Below, piece by piece: positions 12,693-24,700 of a DNA stretch of 64,000 nt. Positions within the stretch are counted from its first letter, which is position 1. Every line of letters begins with the position of its first letter. The notes under the pieces were generated by a model, which was given only the letters and a program-made list of their open reading frames with translations, made no database searches and was not told the origin of the DNA. The stretch covers positions 893,501 to 957,500 of the forward strand of contig CM037461.1 in NCBI GenBank assembly GCA_021014325.1, read 5' to 3'. A program made the position numbers and the translations under genes. The stretch is from Plazaster borealis (Eukaryota; Echinodermata; Asteroidea; Forcipulatida; Labidiasteridae).

Positions 12693-13510
12693 ACTATATC
12701 CAAATGTGGCAGCTGTGATTTGTTTTTCTGAATGTTAAACAAACTGCTGCTAATACAACAGCATAACGATATGATTTGATAGAAAGTAACTCAATTTCAT
12801 AGTCAAATCATACGACTAAAGAGACTCCAGTATTGCCTTTTAGAACAAGTCATTTCATTTCGAAGGTTTATCACTGGACGTCATAAAAACTAATAATGGC
12901 TTTTCAGTTACTGAGTAAAGAAAAAAAAGACTGTTTAAAAATGGGGGTTTTCGATGGCTGTTTCTGTCCAAACTCAAAACTGCTTTGTAAGCCAATGAAA
13001 TGCACGCGACCCCAACTACGCGCATTGGACACGGGAGGATAATCTGTGCTATCGAAACGCACATACACGCCATGATCGCATGTACAAGTGCCGTGTATTT
13101 TATACCATGACCGATATGCGGCAGAGGATGTCGTGGTCCCCAACCCCAAAAAAGAAAAAAAAAGTAATGTGATGACGTCAACAAAACGTAACTGCAATTT
13201 TTTGCTGTTAATGTAGTTGTCTAACAATACACAAATTTCAACTCATCCTGGCTTGTGGTTTGGTAGCTATACGGCTTCGAAAGGTGCACCTTTATTGCAT
13301 TACCACGTGACACATAGTGACGTCATCAATCTAAGTCTCCACACATGTTGTCTGCATGAAGGTCATTATGTATACGAATTTTGAAACGATTATCATCAAT
13401 TTCACCACAGAAATCTAGTAAAAGTGTATTTAAACTGTTGTTAACCTGCCGCTAGAGGTCGCTTTAGATTGGTATGACGTCACCAGTCCAATTGTTTGAA
13501 GCCAAACTCT

Positions 13511-13680
13511 TGCCGGTGTGGCAGGAGATTTTGTCCCCCGGAGATTCTGTCCCCCCATACGGCGAACTGTGTACAAACTACTTTTGATAGCGCCCTCTTT
13601 TGAATCATCCTCCTCCAGCCCATGTTAATTTCCCGTATGAAGACAAAATGTCCGGGGGGACAGATTTCCCTGGGACACTG
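13511..13680 (-). repeat. MITE, copy 2 of the 6554-6730 family
   Basis: Reverse complement of the sequence at 6554-6730, with matching ends (gccggtgtggcagg ... ccctgggacactg) and the shared core tttgatagcgccctcttttg. Confidence 0.65.
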
Positions 13681-13689
13681 GACTATAAT

Positions 13690-14102
13690 GTCGTGTCGTG
13701 GCCGAGTGGATAAGAACACCAAACTCAAGCTCTGGTGTTTCTGATCAGCAGAGTGTGGGTTCCAATCCCATTCGTGACACTTGTGTCCTTAAGTAAGACA
13801 CTTAACCACATGCTTCGTCCTTCGGATGGGACGTAAAGCTACAGGTCCCGTGTGTTGTGTAATGCACGTAAAAGAACCCAGTGCACTTATCGAAAAGAGA
13901 AGGGGTTCGCCCCGGTGTTCCTGGTTTGATCGGCAGCATATTGCGCCACAGCACCTTGTACACCATTACATAGTGCTATGTAAAAGGACTTGGTCTCATA
14001 CTTTAAAAACGTAGCTCCACAATACCTTGCAGGAAAATAATGAGCGTTAAAGCGCCTTGAGCGTCACTGAGTGACGGATATGTGCGCTATATAAGAAGCC
14101 AC

Positions 14103-14143
<41 letters not shown>
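13690..14143 (+). mobile_element. tRNA-derived SINE with (ATT)n tail
   Basis: The head reads gtcgtgtcgtggccgagtgg, an A-box-like start resembling a Leu/Ser-type tRNA. A B-box-like GGTTCCAATCC follows about 60 bp later. The body ends near gtgcgctatataagaagcc and then (ATT) units to about 14143. A second head occurs at 63877-64000. This is the layout of a polymerase-III SINE mobilised by a LINE; the B box has a CAA in place of CGA, so promoter activity is doubtful. Confidence 0.8.
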
Positions 14144-14144
<1 letters not shown>

Positions 14145-15551
14145 ATAACTCTTAAAAAGTTGTCACTTTTAAATTACAAGGCACTTCCGGTTTCGACCGG
14201 AATTAAGGGTAACGTAATGTCACGCACACAATACAACATGAAGACCTGTGTTATCTGTGTATAATCCCGCCAAAAGGAACCTACGGTTTCTTATTATTGA
14301 TTTGATACAGATTTTCAATTTAATGGGAAAAGATTTGTGTGAAATATTTTCACCAAAAAGATCACAAGACCACAAAAATCAGGAAGATGAAAGTAATATC
14401 ACCATCACAGAGTCTTTCCAGAATCATCAACATCCTTTGATGTCATTGCAGGCCCAAGAATGTAATGGGTTTTAAAACCAAACTAAACTTGAGTTTGTTA
14501 CGAACAAACACTGGGGTTTCGGTTTATTTTGAATAATAAACTTTGAATTAATGTAATAATTTTACACCTGATAACATCACGATGACGAAAACATGTTTTT
14601 CGTACGAACTTTGTGATAAGCTACAAGACAGCACAAATATTTTGACTTTATGACTTGTGGTTCACGAACTATAATTTTATTTAGAGCTTCCTGTTTGTAC
14701 CGGAAGTTAAGGTCAAAGAGGGTCGTAAGTTACAAGATAAGTTACAAAATTGCACAAATAATTTAATTATTTGACTATGGTTCAGACGGTATACAATTTT
14801 AATCAATAAACTACCACGCCAAGCCTTAATGTATTAATCAGCTATACCGCACAGACCTTGAAATTAATTGTGTTGGTATAATTTATTGAATTTACGTGGG
14901 GATAAACCGTTACTAAAATTCCCAATTGCTTCCGTATTTAGTTGTTTTTAATTGTCTAATCCCTAGCGCATCCGTATTTAATTGTATTTACTTATCTTCA
15001 TATCCCAAAACGCTTCCGTGATAGTTCGATGACTCTCCACGAGCGAGAGGGCGCTAGAGGGCGCTAATACATGGCCACAATCAGAGCTGTGTATACGGCT
15101 CTGGCCACAATTGTTAATTATGCCACCGTTAGATAAAACCATTGCGAGACAGTGAACCAAATGCATGAATGGAAGATCCAAAGATCGGTACGATGCCACG
15201 CGTGGGAATGCATGGCTGTGTGATGTAGGCTACGGGCCGTATGCGATTTACAGCATGTGTTACGTATAATGTACACAGTCATGGTGATCGTGCTTGTTTC
15301 AAAATGTGTTTTAAATCGGAGAAATGAATGAAAACACTCAAAACACCTGCTGTAAATCTAAGTTAGAGCACAAGCTTTCATTTGATGTGTCGTTTGTGTA
15401 TTTTAAGACTGTAATACCTGAGATCAAACGATAACACATTCACTGGTTAATGCTATGAGAATTTTTCGAATCGAAAAATAGTAATAGTGGAACAAAAATA
15501 AAATCTCGACGAAAACAAAGGTGGTTTCGGCGGTAAGGCCGAGCCCCCCCC

Positions 15552-15621
15552 CAAAAAAAAAAAAATAAATAAATAAAATAAAAAATAAAAAAAATAAAAA
15601 AATAAAAATAAAAAAATAAAA

Positions 15622-15653
<32 letters not shown>

Positions 15654-15655
15654 GG
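15552..15655. repeat. A/T-rich (AAATA)n microsatellite
   Basis: Imperfect repeats of aaat/aaaaat following a C8 run. The phenylalanine/leucine-rich ORFs read from the other strand here are artefacts of this repeat. Confidence 0.85.
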
Positions 15656-15746
15656 AATATAAAAAGAGCAATCACCACTACACTACTTTTAAAAGTTTAG
15701 CAAGCTTCATAATTCGACATCACCAGATAGAACAAGAAAGACTTAC

Positions 15747-16475
15747 CAGGAGATCCGCAGGTGTAAATGCCGTTGATCTGTTCTTGGGTGAGAAGGCCAT
15801 CATATACCGCCAGATTGCTGTATGCAGCAGACCCACCGTAAAAGCTGATATTATGTGAGCCACATGTGTTGGACATGCCTAAAAATAACTTAGTGCAGCC
15901 GTCTTCAAGTGTTTTGGCCTTTGTATTACCAACTCCCACTACTAAGACCCCGTCAACGTATAACATCAGTTTGGCATTAGAAATAGGAACCAGATCGACT
16001 GCTATTACCATATGAAACCATTGATTAAGCGGTATCAGTGATCTTTCAAATCTCTGTACCTTTTCCGTATGTTCGGTATGTAGACTGATGCTGAACGAAT
16101 CAGTGCCACTTTTGTAGAAGAACGCAATACCCCTGGCGTGACCTGTTTGTCCTCCAGAGCTGATGTAGTATCTTGCCCCAGTAAATCCCGATGACGTAAT
16201 AATCTTGAGCCATAAAGACCACGTCATGGATTCACAGAGACCCGGGTCAGAAATACAGGTGTCTTTGAAGTCACCAAGATCCAGGTACGAGCCAGCCTGA
16301 GCATACACAGCGCATGCGTCACCCGATACTTCAGGAGCGGGAACCATCTTCACGAGGTCTTGGTCACCAACGATTTCGTACTCGGTGTTGTTAAGTACGC
16401 CTGAATTGCACGGCTTCTCGTCAGCACGTCGCCCGAGTCTTGTGTAGAGAATCAGTTCTGCATTCGTCTCAAAAC
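15747..16475 (-). CDS. Exon 2: LamG-like / concanavalin-like domain
   Basis: 729 nt (243 codons), acceptor aagtag, donor gtaagt, phase 1-1. After about 60 residues of linker (GFETNAELILYTRLGRRADE) comes a region with strong LamG_3/pentraxin-like features: AGSYLDLGDF, SMTWSLWLKI, NQWFHMVIAVDL, LMLYVDGVLV and CTKLFLGMSN, ending at TQEQINGIYTCG. These are the strands and the W-x-H pattern of jelly-roll lectin-like domains that bind glycans or protein ligands. A whole ~200-residue domain in one phase-1 exon is a self-contained shuffled module. It sits between the first half of a C-type lectin domain and the Ig exon. Confidence 0.75.
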
Positions 16476-16809
16476 CTACTTCAAAGAAAGTGAAACATTT
16501 GGATTTATTGCAATTATACAAAATAAGCACACTTATGTTTTGCTCCATCAAACCAAGGGTGTGAATTATTTCAGGGAATAGCAAACATGACCCCCACGTC
16601 CACACTGAGCATTTCCCATCACCAATGAAGGCGATGACAAGAGCGCTGAAGGGAGCTTATCTAAGAGAAATGCAAACGGGAGCTACAGTTTTAATTTGCT
16701 GGTTTTCGTCACTGGTTCCGCCGTTTGATAAAACCTATTCGACGTAGTATGGATTGTAATTTCAAAAGAGCACATTATTTCAAACCTTAAAAGGGGAAAC
16801 AGTTCTCAC
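16476..16809 (-). other. Intron 1 of the lectin/LamG/Ig gene
   Basis: 334 bp between the signal/lectin exon donor (G|gtgagaac) and the LamG exon acceptor. The open frame continues from the LamG exon into this intron (down to a methionine near 16605), which is incidental. Confidence 0.55.
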
Positions 16810-17137
16810 CAGAATCGTTCTTTGTGTTGTTGCTTAGCCAGATGTAGTTATGTACAAATGCAATGAGCGGATGATTAAACACCTTATCAATGTACGCCAT
16901 GATGAAGGTGAGTTCCTCAAGGCTCGTGACTGTGACCAGTTCGGCAACATGTCCAGTTTGGCTGGACTGCTGACAGGACATCTCAGCTTCATCGTAGGAG
17001 AGGTCCTCGGGGAAATAGCGGTAGCAATAGTTTCCGTTCTCCATCCATTGGAACGGGCATGGTGAACACACAGCCTGGCTTGTACTACATATGGCCGATA
17101 CCACAGCAGCTGTTAAACAGAAATGAATGAAGCCCAT
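16810..17137 (-). CDS. Exon 1: signal peptide and first half of a C-type lectin domain
   Basis: ATG at 17137 starts MGFIHFCLTAAVVSAICSTS, a good secretory signal with likely cleavage after STSQA. Mature sequence then gives C-type lectin hallmarks: CSPCPFQWMENGNYCY, a helix DLSYDEAEMSCQQ, LVTVTSLEELTFIMAYI and YIWLSNNTKND. The exon ends in phase 1 at donor gtgagaac. I chose the second in-frame ATG because it is directly followed by the hydrophobic core; an upstream ATG at 17185 would bury the signal. A partial copy of this exon and its upstream DNA is present at 29636-30590. Confidence 0.75.
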
Positions 17138-17519
17138 CTTGCTAGTTGCAGTCACTGACGTATGATAGTGGTAACAAACAGACAATTGTTTGACCCTTCA
17201 AGACTCGCTTTTGTAACAAAATGGTTGTTTTCTAATACTATCCAACAGCCCCATCCACCTACTGCAGCAAAATTGTACCTAATAACTCAAATGAACACAG
17301 ATCGTTACACAAACCGTGCGAAGATGGTCATGGTGAGTATAATTTGTATAGAGTACAAAGTGTTTAAGAATATATTGATTCCAATTAAGTACAAGGGTAT
17401 CTGTGACTTTGATCCAGTCCATCAATACAGCGTCGATATTGAAGCGAGGAGGCAATAAAGGAACAATTATGCACAAGGTCATTATTTATTTTGCGAGGAA
17501 AAGGTGATAGGTTTTACTG
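17138..17519. repeat. 5' flank of the lectin gene, duplicated at 30184-30590
   Basis: The stretch is close to the segment at 30184-30590, for example cacagatcgttacacaaacc and attgaagcgaggaggcaata in both. It is the presumed promoter side of the minus-strand gene. No clear TATA box was assigned. The matching short plus-strand ORF in both copies shows replacement-rich change and is not called a gene. Confidence 0.65.
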
Positions 17520-17666
17520 TATAGACCGTGCAGGTCTCGCACGTATTCGAACATTTTCGGGACCACTTTTGTCCCACGTACGATGCTTTAACGCGTGAAG
17601 GAAACAAACTCACGCGCTTTAACGGGTCCCAATGTTCGAATACGCACGAGACTTGCACAGTCTATT
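17520..17666. repeat. Foldback element, 145-bp family, copy 1
   Basis: Inverted ends tatagaccgtgcaggtctcg ... gagacttgcacagtctatt, with inner phrases gtattcgaac and gtttgtttcc-type sequence. Sister copies are at 44839-44982 and 58690-58831. Confidence 0.75.
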
Positions 17667-18626
17667 GAGCTCTGACAGTGGCGTCCACTTTTTGACAGGA
17701 CAACACAGGTCATTTTCTAGGGAATAGCGCAATTCCATAACTTATATTTTGGAATGACTACAGCATGGAGGAAGTTTGTTGACCTCCTAAGACATATCCT
17801 TATAAGTTTGCATTGCACCTTTGGAGCACCGTAGCATGAAATCAGAATGTTTGACATCGCTAAGTGCTCTCTTTACGTGTGGTTATAATAACCTGCGAGA
17901 AAATTGGCCTGGCAACGAACCATTGTTTGTTGTCGCTGTATTAGTTCACTATGCAAGCCTATGATGTCAATATCTTGCCTGGTTCTTAGACTATTGAGAG
18001 GTAGTTACTTGAACCACCATCCTATCCAGTCATAACAAGACTCTAGGCATTATCTCTCTAGAATCAGTGTAACTGCAGTTAACGTATGCATTGTGTACAG
18101 CCCGACTACTATCATGTATACCTGTGGTCATTTTTAATTTATATATATTTGTGTGTATTGCCAAGTTTAGCTCTGTCGAGTGGTTGTGATTTATTTTCTA
18201 CTACGACTAAAACGCCTTTACAAACCAAAGCTGACAACAAAATTGCGTATATTATCCCATTCCCCACAGGTTGGGAAACTTTGACATGAAACATTGTTCA
18301 GGTTTTTCGTCTCGTCGATTCGTAAGCTTGGTTAGTCAGTAATGACATGGTTGTTCATGCAAAACTCTAACCGTTTTTAATTTTTGTTTGTATTTACTTA
18401 ATTATTTATTTATTTTCAAATTTTGTTTTATTTGTTTTATTATTATTTATATGTTTTATTTATTTATTTTTTTTCTCTTGCATTGAAGCTATACAGCTTC
18501 ATTTATTCAACAGCAACATAAACCAAACAATTACACATCAGTCCAACAATATAGCTATTTAATAGCAATCAAGGAGAACGAAATAGATAAAACTAGAAAT
18601 TCAGTTTTTGTGACATTACAAAAACA
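17667..18626. other. Intergenic stretch, nothing recognised
   Basis: Contains T-rich low-complexity sequence (tttattta repeats) at about 18380-18478. No domain-bearing ORF. Confidence 0.4.
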
Positions 18627-19693
18627 GGGTGTTCGGTAGACCTGTCGAAATTAGCATAGCTGGTGAAATGAAAAGTATGTAGCAATAATAATTCTTCAGA
18701 TATGGATTTTTTTAAATATTAAACGTTGATTAAATGTTGTGACGTCATCGATGACGTCATCATCCCGAAAAAATGTGGGTGTCATCTACACACTAAGATC
18801 TAAGTACGTGGTAAATTTCAAGACTGCAACCTTCTTAGTTAATGAGATATGAACTTTTGAATTATGAAATTTGAACTTCCGTTTTCGACCGGAAGTAAAG
18901 GTCATATAGGGTCACACTTTGTACGTGAATTGTAGAGGACGGCAAGGGCTTTTATATGGTGCAAATATCTTACATGAAGCAACTACGGTTCTTTAAATAT
19001 TTTTTTTTAAATAATAAACGTTGATTTATTATTATGACGTCATCGATGACATCATCAAACCGAAATTCACACATTTATATTTAAACACAAAGATCTAAAT
19101 ACTTAGTAAGTTTTAAGTCTCAAACATTTATAGTTCATGAGATATGACGAGTTTTCGTTATGAAAGAAAATTCAACTTCCGGTTTCGACCGGAAGTAAAG
19201 GTCATATGGGGTCACACCTAATGAAAGATTTGTAGAACTGTTCAAGGGCCTTCAAATGATTTAATGATTAAATGTGTAGCATCTTTAGTTTATAAGATAT
19301 AACGTTTCCTCAAAAAAAACCTTCAACGTCCGGTTTCGACCGGAAGTAAAGGTCACATGGGGTCACATTTTGTGTAAGAGTTGTAAAAGGAATGTTGAAC
19401 TTTCATATGAAGCAAAGATTTTGTCTTTATCATTTATGGTTCTCTAGATATGACGATTTACAATATTTCTCGTTATTTTTCATTTTTGATGTTATGACGT
19501 CATCGATGACGTCATCATCACGAAAATGTTCCTGTTTCGTCTATACACTAAGGTCTAAGTGCATGACAAGTTTCAAGTCTCTACGAGTTATACTTTTTCC
19601 GAAATCCTGCCGAGAAGGTACGGTGGGAAGAAGAAGACACGGAAAAAAAAACAGTACAATAACAATAGGTTTTCGGCCGTTAGCCGAACACCT
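18627..19693. mobile_element. Non-autonomous TIR element with CRE-like motifs
   Basis: Bounded by ggtgttcgg at the left and ccgaacacc at the right. Inside are about three diverged copies of a module built around cttccggtttcgaccggaag followed by taaaggtcatatggggtcac, plus tgacgtcatcgatgacgtcatc at three places. No transposase frame is seen. The LINE at 19694 abuts its right end exactly. Confidence 0.6.
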
Positions 19694-19855
19694 AATAAAA
19701 TCAGATGTAATTATATACAATTTAGCGTGACATAATCACGTGAAACGAAGACCCAAACGATAGATAATAAAATTATAATATGTTGATACAATTGAAGGTG
19801 ACATAAATGACAAATGGGGACAACACTTGAATTACTTGAAGGAGAAGGAAGCTCT

Positions 19856-21731
19856 TTAAAACCCAAAACTTAACTCACCATTATCATTAAAGAAACACAG
19901 CGCTTTGTTTGCTGTGTAGCACGCCTTAAAGGTTTCATGGCACATTCTTTTGTGTTCAAACAATAGAAAGGCCCTCAAATTCCGTTTGTAACATTGAATA
20001 ATGTCAACATCAGTAGGACATGTGTGACTGTCAAATATTAATTTACATCTGATATTCCATATTTGTCGTAGCATTTTGACAACAACCACACTTTGCACTA
20101 ATTTAAGCTGATACCCCAAAATTCTGTTAAGGTCGGAAAGGTAAAAGTATTTGTTACCCATGTATTTTCTTAGAAGACATTCGACAAAAATCCAAGCATT
20201 TATTGTACACGAGCAGTAAATAAAAAGATGCTGATGGGACTCGTTCTCAGTTTTACAAAGAGGACATAAAGTGTCAGGAACATTTTGTATCTTGAGGAGA
20301 ACATTTCTGGTAGGAAGCACTCTATGTTTCACTTTGTACCAAAACTGTTTATCTTCTGAATCCAACAATTTATTTTTAAACCCTCTCTCCCAAATTGTGG
20401 TCCACTCAATGTGAGGGGCATAGTGAAACACTTCTTGCCATTTCTTTTGACCTTTTGGGACAATGAATATATCTAAAAGGAGATTAGCATAAGTACTTTT
20501 AGCAGTGGTTTTAGAAATGTGCACTCTTTCACCCTTGTTATTTTCAAAAACCATCCAATTACAGATGTGGTTCGCGGGACCCTCTCTCGTGTCACAAACC
20601 AGTTCATGATCAATTTGGTTGTTTATTCTACCCATAATCTTCCCGCGTTAATGTTCAAAATCGCACATTTATCAGCGACTTCTTGGAAGGTCATTAATTT
20701 GATTTTACGAACCACATCTTTAATTTTAGTAATCCCATAACATTTAAGCAATGGGCTTCGCATGACTGAATTGTCGTTCGTGGCCTTAATGTTTTTCCAT
20801 AGGGGCACTTCATGAGATTCCAGACAGCTGGTATAATTACAATTTAGTCTCCCTCCCGCTTTTTTGAAGGCAAGGATTAACTCAGAATAAAAAGGCGTAG
20901 TTCTAAGTGGTAACTTAACATTACAAAAGACATACCATCCTAAGTGATTATCACCACTAGCTTTGTTAATCCAGTATTCAAAAAGGTTCTTCCACTTTCC
21001 CGTACTGGGGACATACCGAGCAAGCCACTGCATTTTGAGACTCATATAAGTTTGCTGGATATATCAATTAGTCCAGTTCCTGAATCGAACTTTTTAGGTC
21101 CCTGAATCGTTTTTCTCTTAATAGTTTCAATTTTCCCATCCCAGAAGAAGTTCCAAATAACGTTGCTCATTCTTTTTATCCATTCTGCGGGACATGCAAT
21201 AATGCTCCCTAAGTAATTAATCCCTGCTCCAACAAAGGTATTAACAATAACGGCCTTCCCTACGTAAGATAAATGGCGTTTGGACCACTTGTTAAGAACA
21301 CATTTAATTTTACTTATTCTTGGGCCCCAGTTGTCTTCAGGAGTAACATCGTTACCGAAAACAATACCTAAGATTTTCATGTTATCATTTTTCCATTGAA
21401 AATTACAAGGCTTGTCGTTTCTATTTTTCCATTTTCCTAGCCAAAGACCTTTTGTTTTGGTTACATTGAGTTTAGATCCAGTACCTTTACAATAAATGTT
21501 CAAAATGTCTTGCATGGTGGCAAATTCACAATTGTTGCTGATGATGAGACTAGTGTCATCGGCATGCTGAATTAACTTAATACTGTTACCTTTGTTATAA
21601 TTATTGCAATTAGGAACAGGAACACCTTTGATATTATCATTATTTCTAATCATACTGGCTAAGCCTTCAGCGCAGATAGAGAACAAAAGGGGCGATAAAG
21701 GACATCCTTGTCTGATTCCCCTCTCCATAAT
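19856..21731 (-). pseudogene. LINE ORF2, 3' part: RT palm to C-terminal zinc motif
   Basis: Begins right after the target duplication with MERGIRQGCPLSPLLFSI (RT motif B). Then follow IQHADDTSLII (the catalytic ADD box, with His where Tyr or Phe is usual), KGLWLGKW and the thumb region. The C-terminal part has CPLCKTENESHQHLFIYC, a zf-RVT-type CCHC motif, and ends FNDNGELSFGF at TAA (19858-19856). Frameshifts near 21045 and 20640 break it into three frames, so it is not functional. RT and endonuclease would make a LINE copy by target-primed reverse transcription. Confidence 0.85.
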
Positions 21732-24700
21732 TGTCAAGTCCATCTGGTACAGTCCATCTGGTGTTGCAAATGCAGTCTTAGCTCTGTCTCCTCTCTTCAC
21801 CGGTATCTGCCAGTAACCTTTGGTTAGGTCTATTTTGGTGAAAAAGTTATCTTTTGCCAGCTTGACGAAGATTTCCTCTGAACTAGGCATGGGTTCAGCG
21901 TCAAACACCGTTGTCTTGTTTAACCGCCGGAAATCAATACAGAACCTTGTACTTCCATCTTTCTTACCCACTAGTACCACTGGGCTGGAATATGGAGAAT
22001 CCGATGGTTCGATAATGTTCATGTCAAGCATACTCTTGACTTCGGACTTGACCGTGTCTCGTAGTGCGTGGGGAAGTGGATATGGTTTCAATCGGAGAGG
22101 ATGGTACGAGGTGAGGCTGATTTCATGCTCTGCTACATCTGTAGTGCCTGGTAGGTCTGTCAGAATGTCTTTGTAGTTACACAAGATTCTTTTCAGCTGA
22201 TGTTGTTGCGTTTGAGACAGTTCTTTGTTTATCTTTATGTCATCAATTGTTTCTGTGCTTGTCATAACAGGCAATTCAATTCTCTCGATGCTGGTTCGAA
22301 ATGGTGCACCCTCTGATTCGTCGTCTTGGATGACGGCAACTGACACACAATCAATAACACCACTGGCTGAAATAGTATCATTGTTTGAAGAAGATTCTGT
22401 CTGGTCATCCCTGTCTATGTACTTCTTCAGCATGTTGACATGAAAGGTCTTGTTTCCTCCACCCATTTCTATGTTGAAGTCTAACTGTCCTCGCTTTTCT
22501 AGAACCGTGAATGGCCCCTTCCATTGCATAAGCAATTTGTTCTGATCAGTTGGAAGAAGAAGCAAAACTTTATCTCCGACCTTGATGTTTCTTGGGCTGG
22601 TCTTGCGGTTATAGTATTTCCGTGTTCTATCTGTGGCATCTTTCAGTGAATCTTGGGCTAATTTGCATGTGCTCGCCAGTCTTTCTCTTAAGTCCAGGAT
22701 ATACTGGTATGTAGACCTGACTTCCTGCGTGTTTACTTCTCCAGACCATAACTCCCGCAGTATCATCATAGGCCCTCGGACAGCTCTGCCATACAATAAT
22801 TCAAAAGGTGAGAACCCCAGGCTTGCTTGTGGTACTTCTCGGTAAGCGAATAACAATGGACCAATGAACCTGTCCCAGTCTCTGGGTTTCTCTGAGCACA
22901 TCCTTTTGAGCATCTGTTTGAGTGTCCCATTGAATCTCTCAACTAGCCCGTTGCATGCTGGGTGATAGGGGGTGGTTGTGAGTTGTTTGATGGATAGTAG
23001 TCGGCTAAGTTCTCTCATAAGACCCGATGTAAATTGCGACCCCTGGTCTGTGAGTATCTCCCGCGGTATGCCCACTCTACTGAAAACATTCACCATGGCT
23101 TCTGCAACACGTGTTGTTTCAATACTCAACAACGGTACTGCCTCCGGGTATCTGGTTGCGTAGTCTACAAATGTGAGTATAAATCGGTGCCCCCTCTCAG
23201 TGGATGGTTTAATTGGTCCTATGATGTCTATTGCAACCCGATCAAATGGCACTTCAATCAATGGCATACTCCCCAGTGGAGCTTTACTCACTCTGCCCTT
23301 GTAGGATGTCCGCTGACAGATGTCACATGACTTGCAAAATCTCTTCACGTCTGCCTGAATCCCTGGCCAATAGAAGTTGGTGGCGATCTTGTCAGTTGTT
23401 CGTTTGATACCTTGATGGCCTCCGAGACTGGACTCATGGGCTATCTTCATAACATGCGGGCGTTGTTGTCTTGGCACAACCAGTTGAAGAAAGACATTGC
23501 CATGCTCGACTTGTGGAGATGCAAACTCACGATAAATCAAATCTTTGGATTCAAGGAACCTTGACCTTCCTCCTCTTTTGGTGGTTCTCTCTCCCTTCAA
23601 TGAAATTAACTCACGTATCCTGTTTAGACTTGGATCACTCTGTTGGGCTCTCATGAAGTCGTCTTTCTGTATATCGGGTATTGCTTCCGGTATCTTAAGT
23701 TTCTTGAGTGGCTTCTCTGTGGCCTGTTGTTGTGCTCGTGTCTGTACTGCTTGAGTCTGCACAACTGTTTGCTGGTCTTGTGGTTCATGATGGTTACTGT
23801 AACTCCACTGCCGGTCGGGATCTCCTGGTGACCTTGCTCCAGCTATGTTGCCTACAATGACATCGTACAAGGTATTCTGCATGCAAAGAGCTTCAGTTTG
23901 ACCAACAAAGAAAGGAGTGTTCAGGTATACGTTAGCAACTGGGGCTTTTCTAACAGAACCATCAATTAAAACACACATCCTATTCTGCCCTGTCAAGCTG
24001 CTTGCTTCAACTAAATCTTGACGAACTACTACGCCACTACAGCCACTGTCCCTTAATACGCTAACTGCTCTATCTCCTATTTGTCCCTTCACTACAGGCA
24101 TACGTTGAGATAACTCTTTACATGCTGCACTCATAAGAGGCAACACGTGTCCGCAGTTCAAAGTGACCTGATTGTCCCTTATACAGCAATCGAATAGTCT
24201 TTCTTTGGGTGTTAATACACAAGCTACTGTTTCCGCTGCCATGGGTACCTGACTATTACCTCTAGAACACGACTCAATCTGATCCTGACCTCGTTCGAAT
24301 GTCTGAGAGTTATCCTGGCTACCATTACCTACTGGTGTCTGTCCTTGCCTAGAGCAACTATCATTTACCATACCTGCTACCTTGGTGAAGTTGTAACTGT
24401 TCCCAGGGTTACCATAGTTATGACTCATAGGCCTAGTACTTCTACAGTTCCTAGCAATATGCCCAGTTTTACCACATACGTAGCATGTCCTACTCTGGTA
24501 GTGAGAATGATTAGTTGTTTGGAGGTTATGGTGTGTTTCTTTAGGCACATTCTTGCTGGCATCTGCTTGACTTCGGTTGGTTGAAGGCTGTGATAGCTGT
24601 TGATGAGATCGTCGTAAAGGGGCCTGATGACCTGGTGTCGCAAAGAGACCTGCATGTGCTTCCGTATACTGCTCTGCCAACTTTGACATTTCTCCGATGC

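Larger units (their letters stand above)
12626..15746 (-). other. Intron 2 of the lectin/LamG/Ig gene
   Basis: Holds an (AAAAT)n microsatellite at about 12640-12692, a MITE at 13511-13680, a tRNA-derived SINE at 13690-14143 and an A/T microsatellite near 15550-15655. The remaining sequence, including a cttccggtttcgaccggaa-type segment near 14187, has no clear exon. Confidence 0.55.
9632..17137 (-). other. Gene locus: secreted C-type lectin / LamG-like / Ig protein, five coding exons
   Basis: Coding exons in transcript order are 17137-16810, 16475-15747, 12625-12329, 11734-11693 and 9777-9632. Their lengths are 328, 729, 297, 42 and 146 nt. All junctions are phase 1 and all introns are GT-AG, giving a continuous reading frame of about 513 codons to TAA. 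Order of parts: signal peptide, first half of a C-type lectin domain, LamG-like domain, Ig domain, short linker, and a tail ending KYPFICKIEQ that resembles the end of a C-type lectin domain. No transmembrane segment appears in the spliced frame, so a secreted product is predicted. Unrecognised or alternative exons may exist, since the middle exons can be skipped without shifting frame. I know no named gene with this order and give no symbol. Confidence 0.6.

Noticed and set aside
13690..13775. Possible functional tRNA gene
   Set aside because: The head looks tRNA-like, but acceptor pairing is poor and a 400-bp body with an (ATT)n tail follows, so it is a SINE.
15424..15678. Phenylalanine/leucine-rich minus-strand ORFs resembling membrane proteins
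   Set aside because: They are readings of the (AAATA)n microsatellite.
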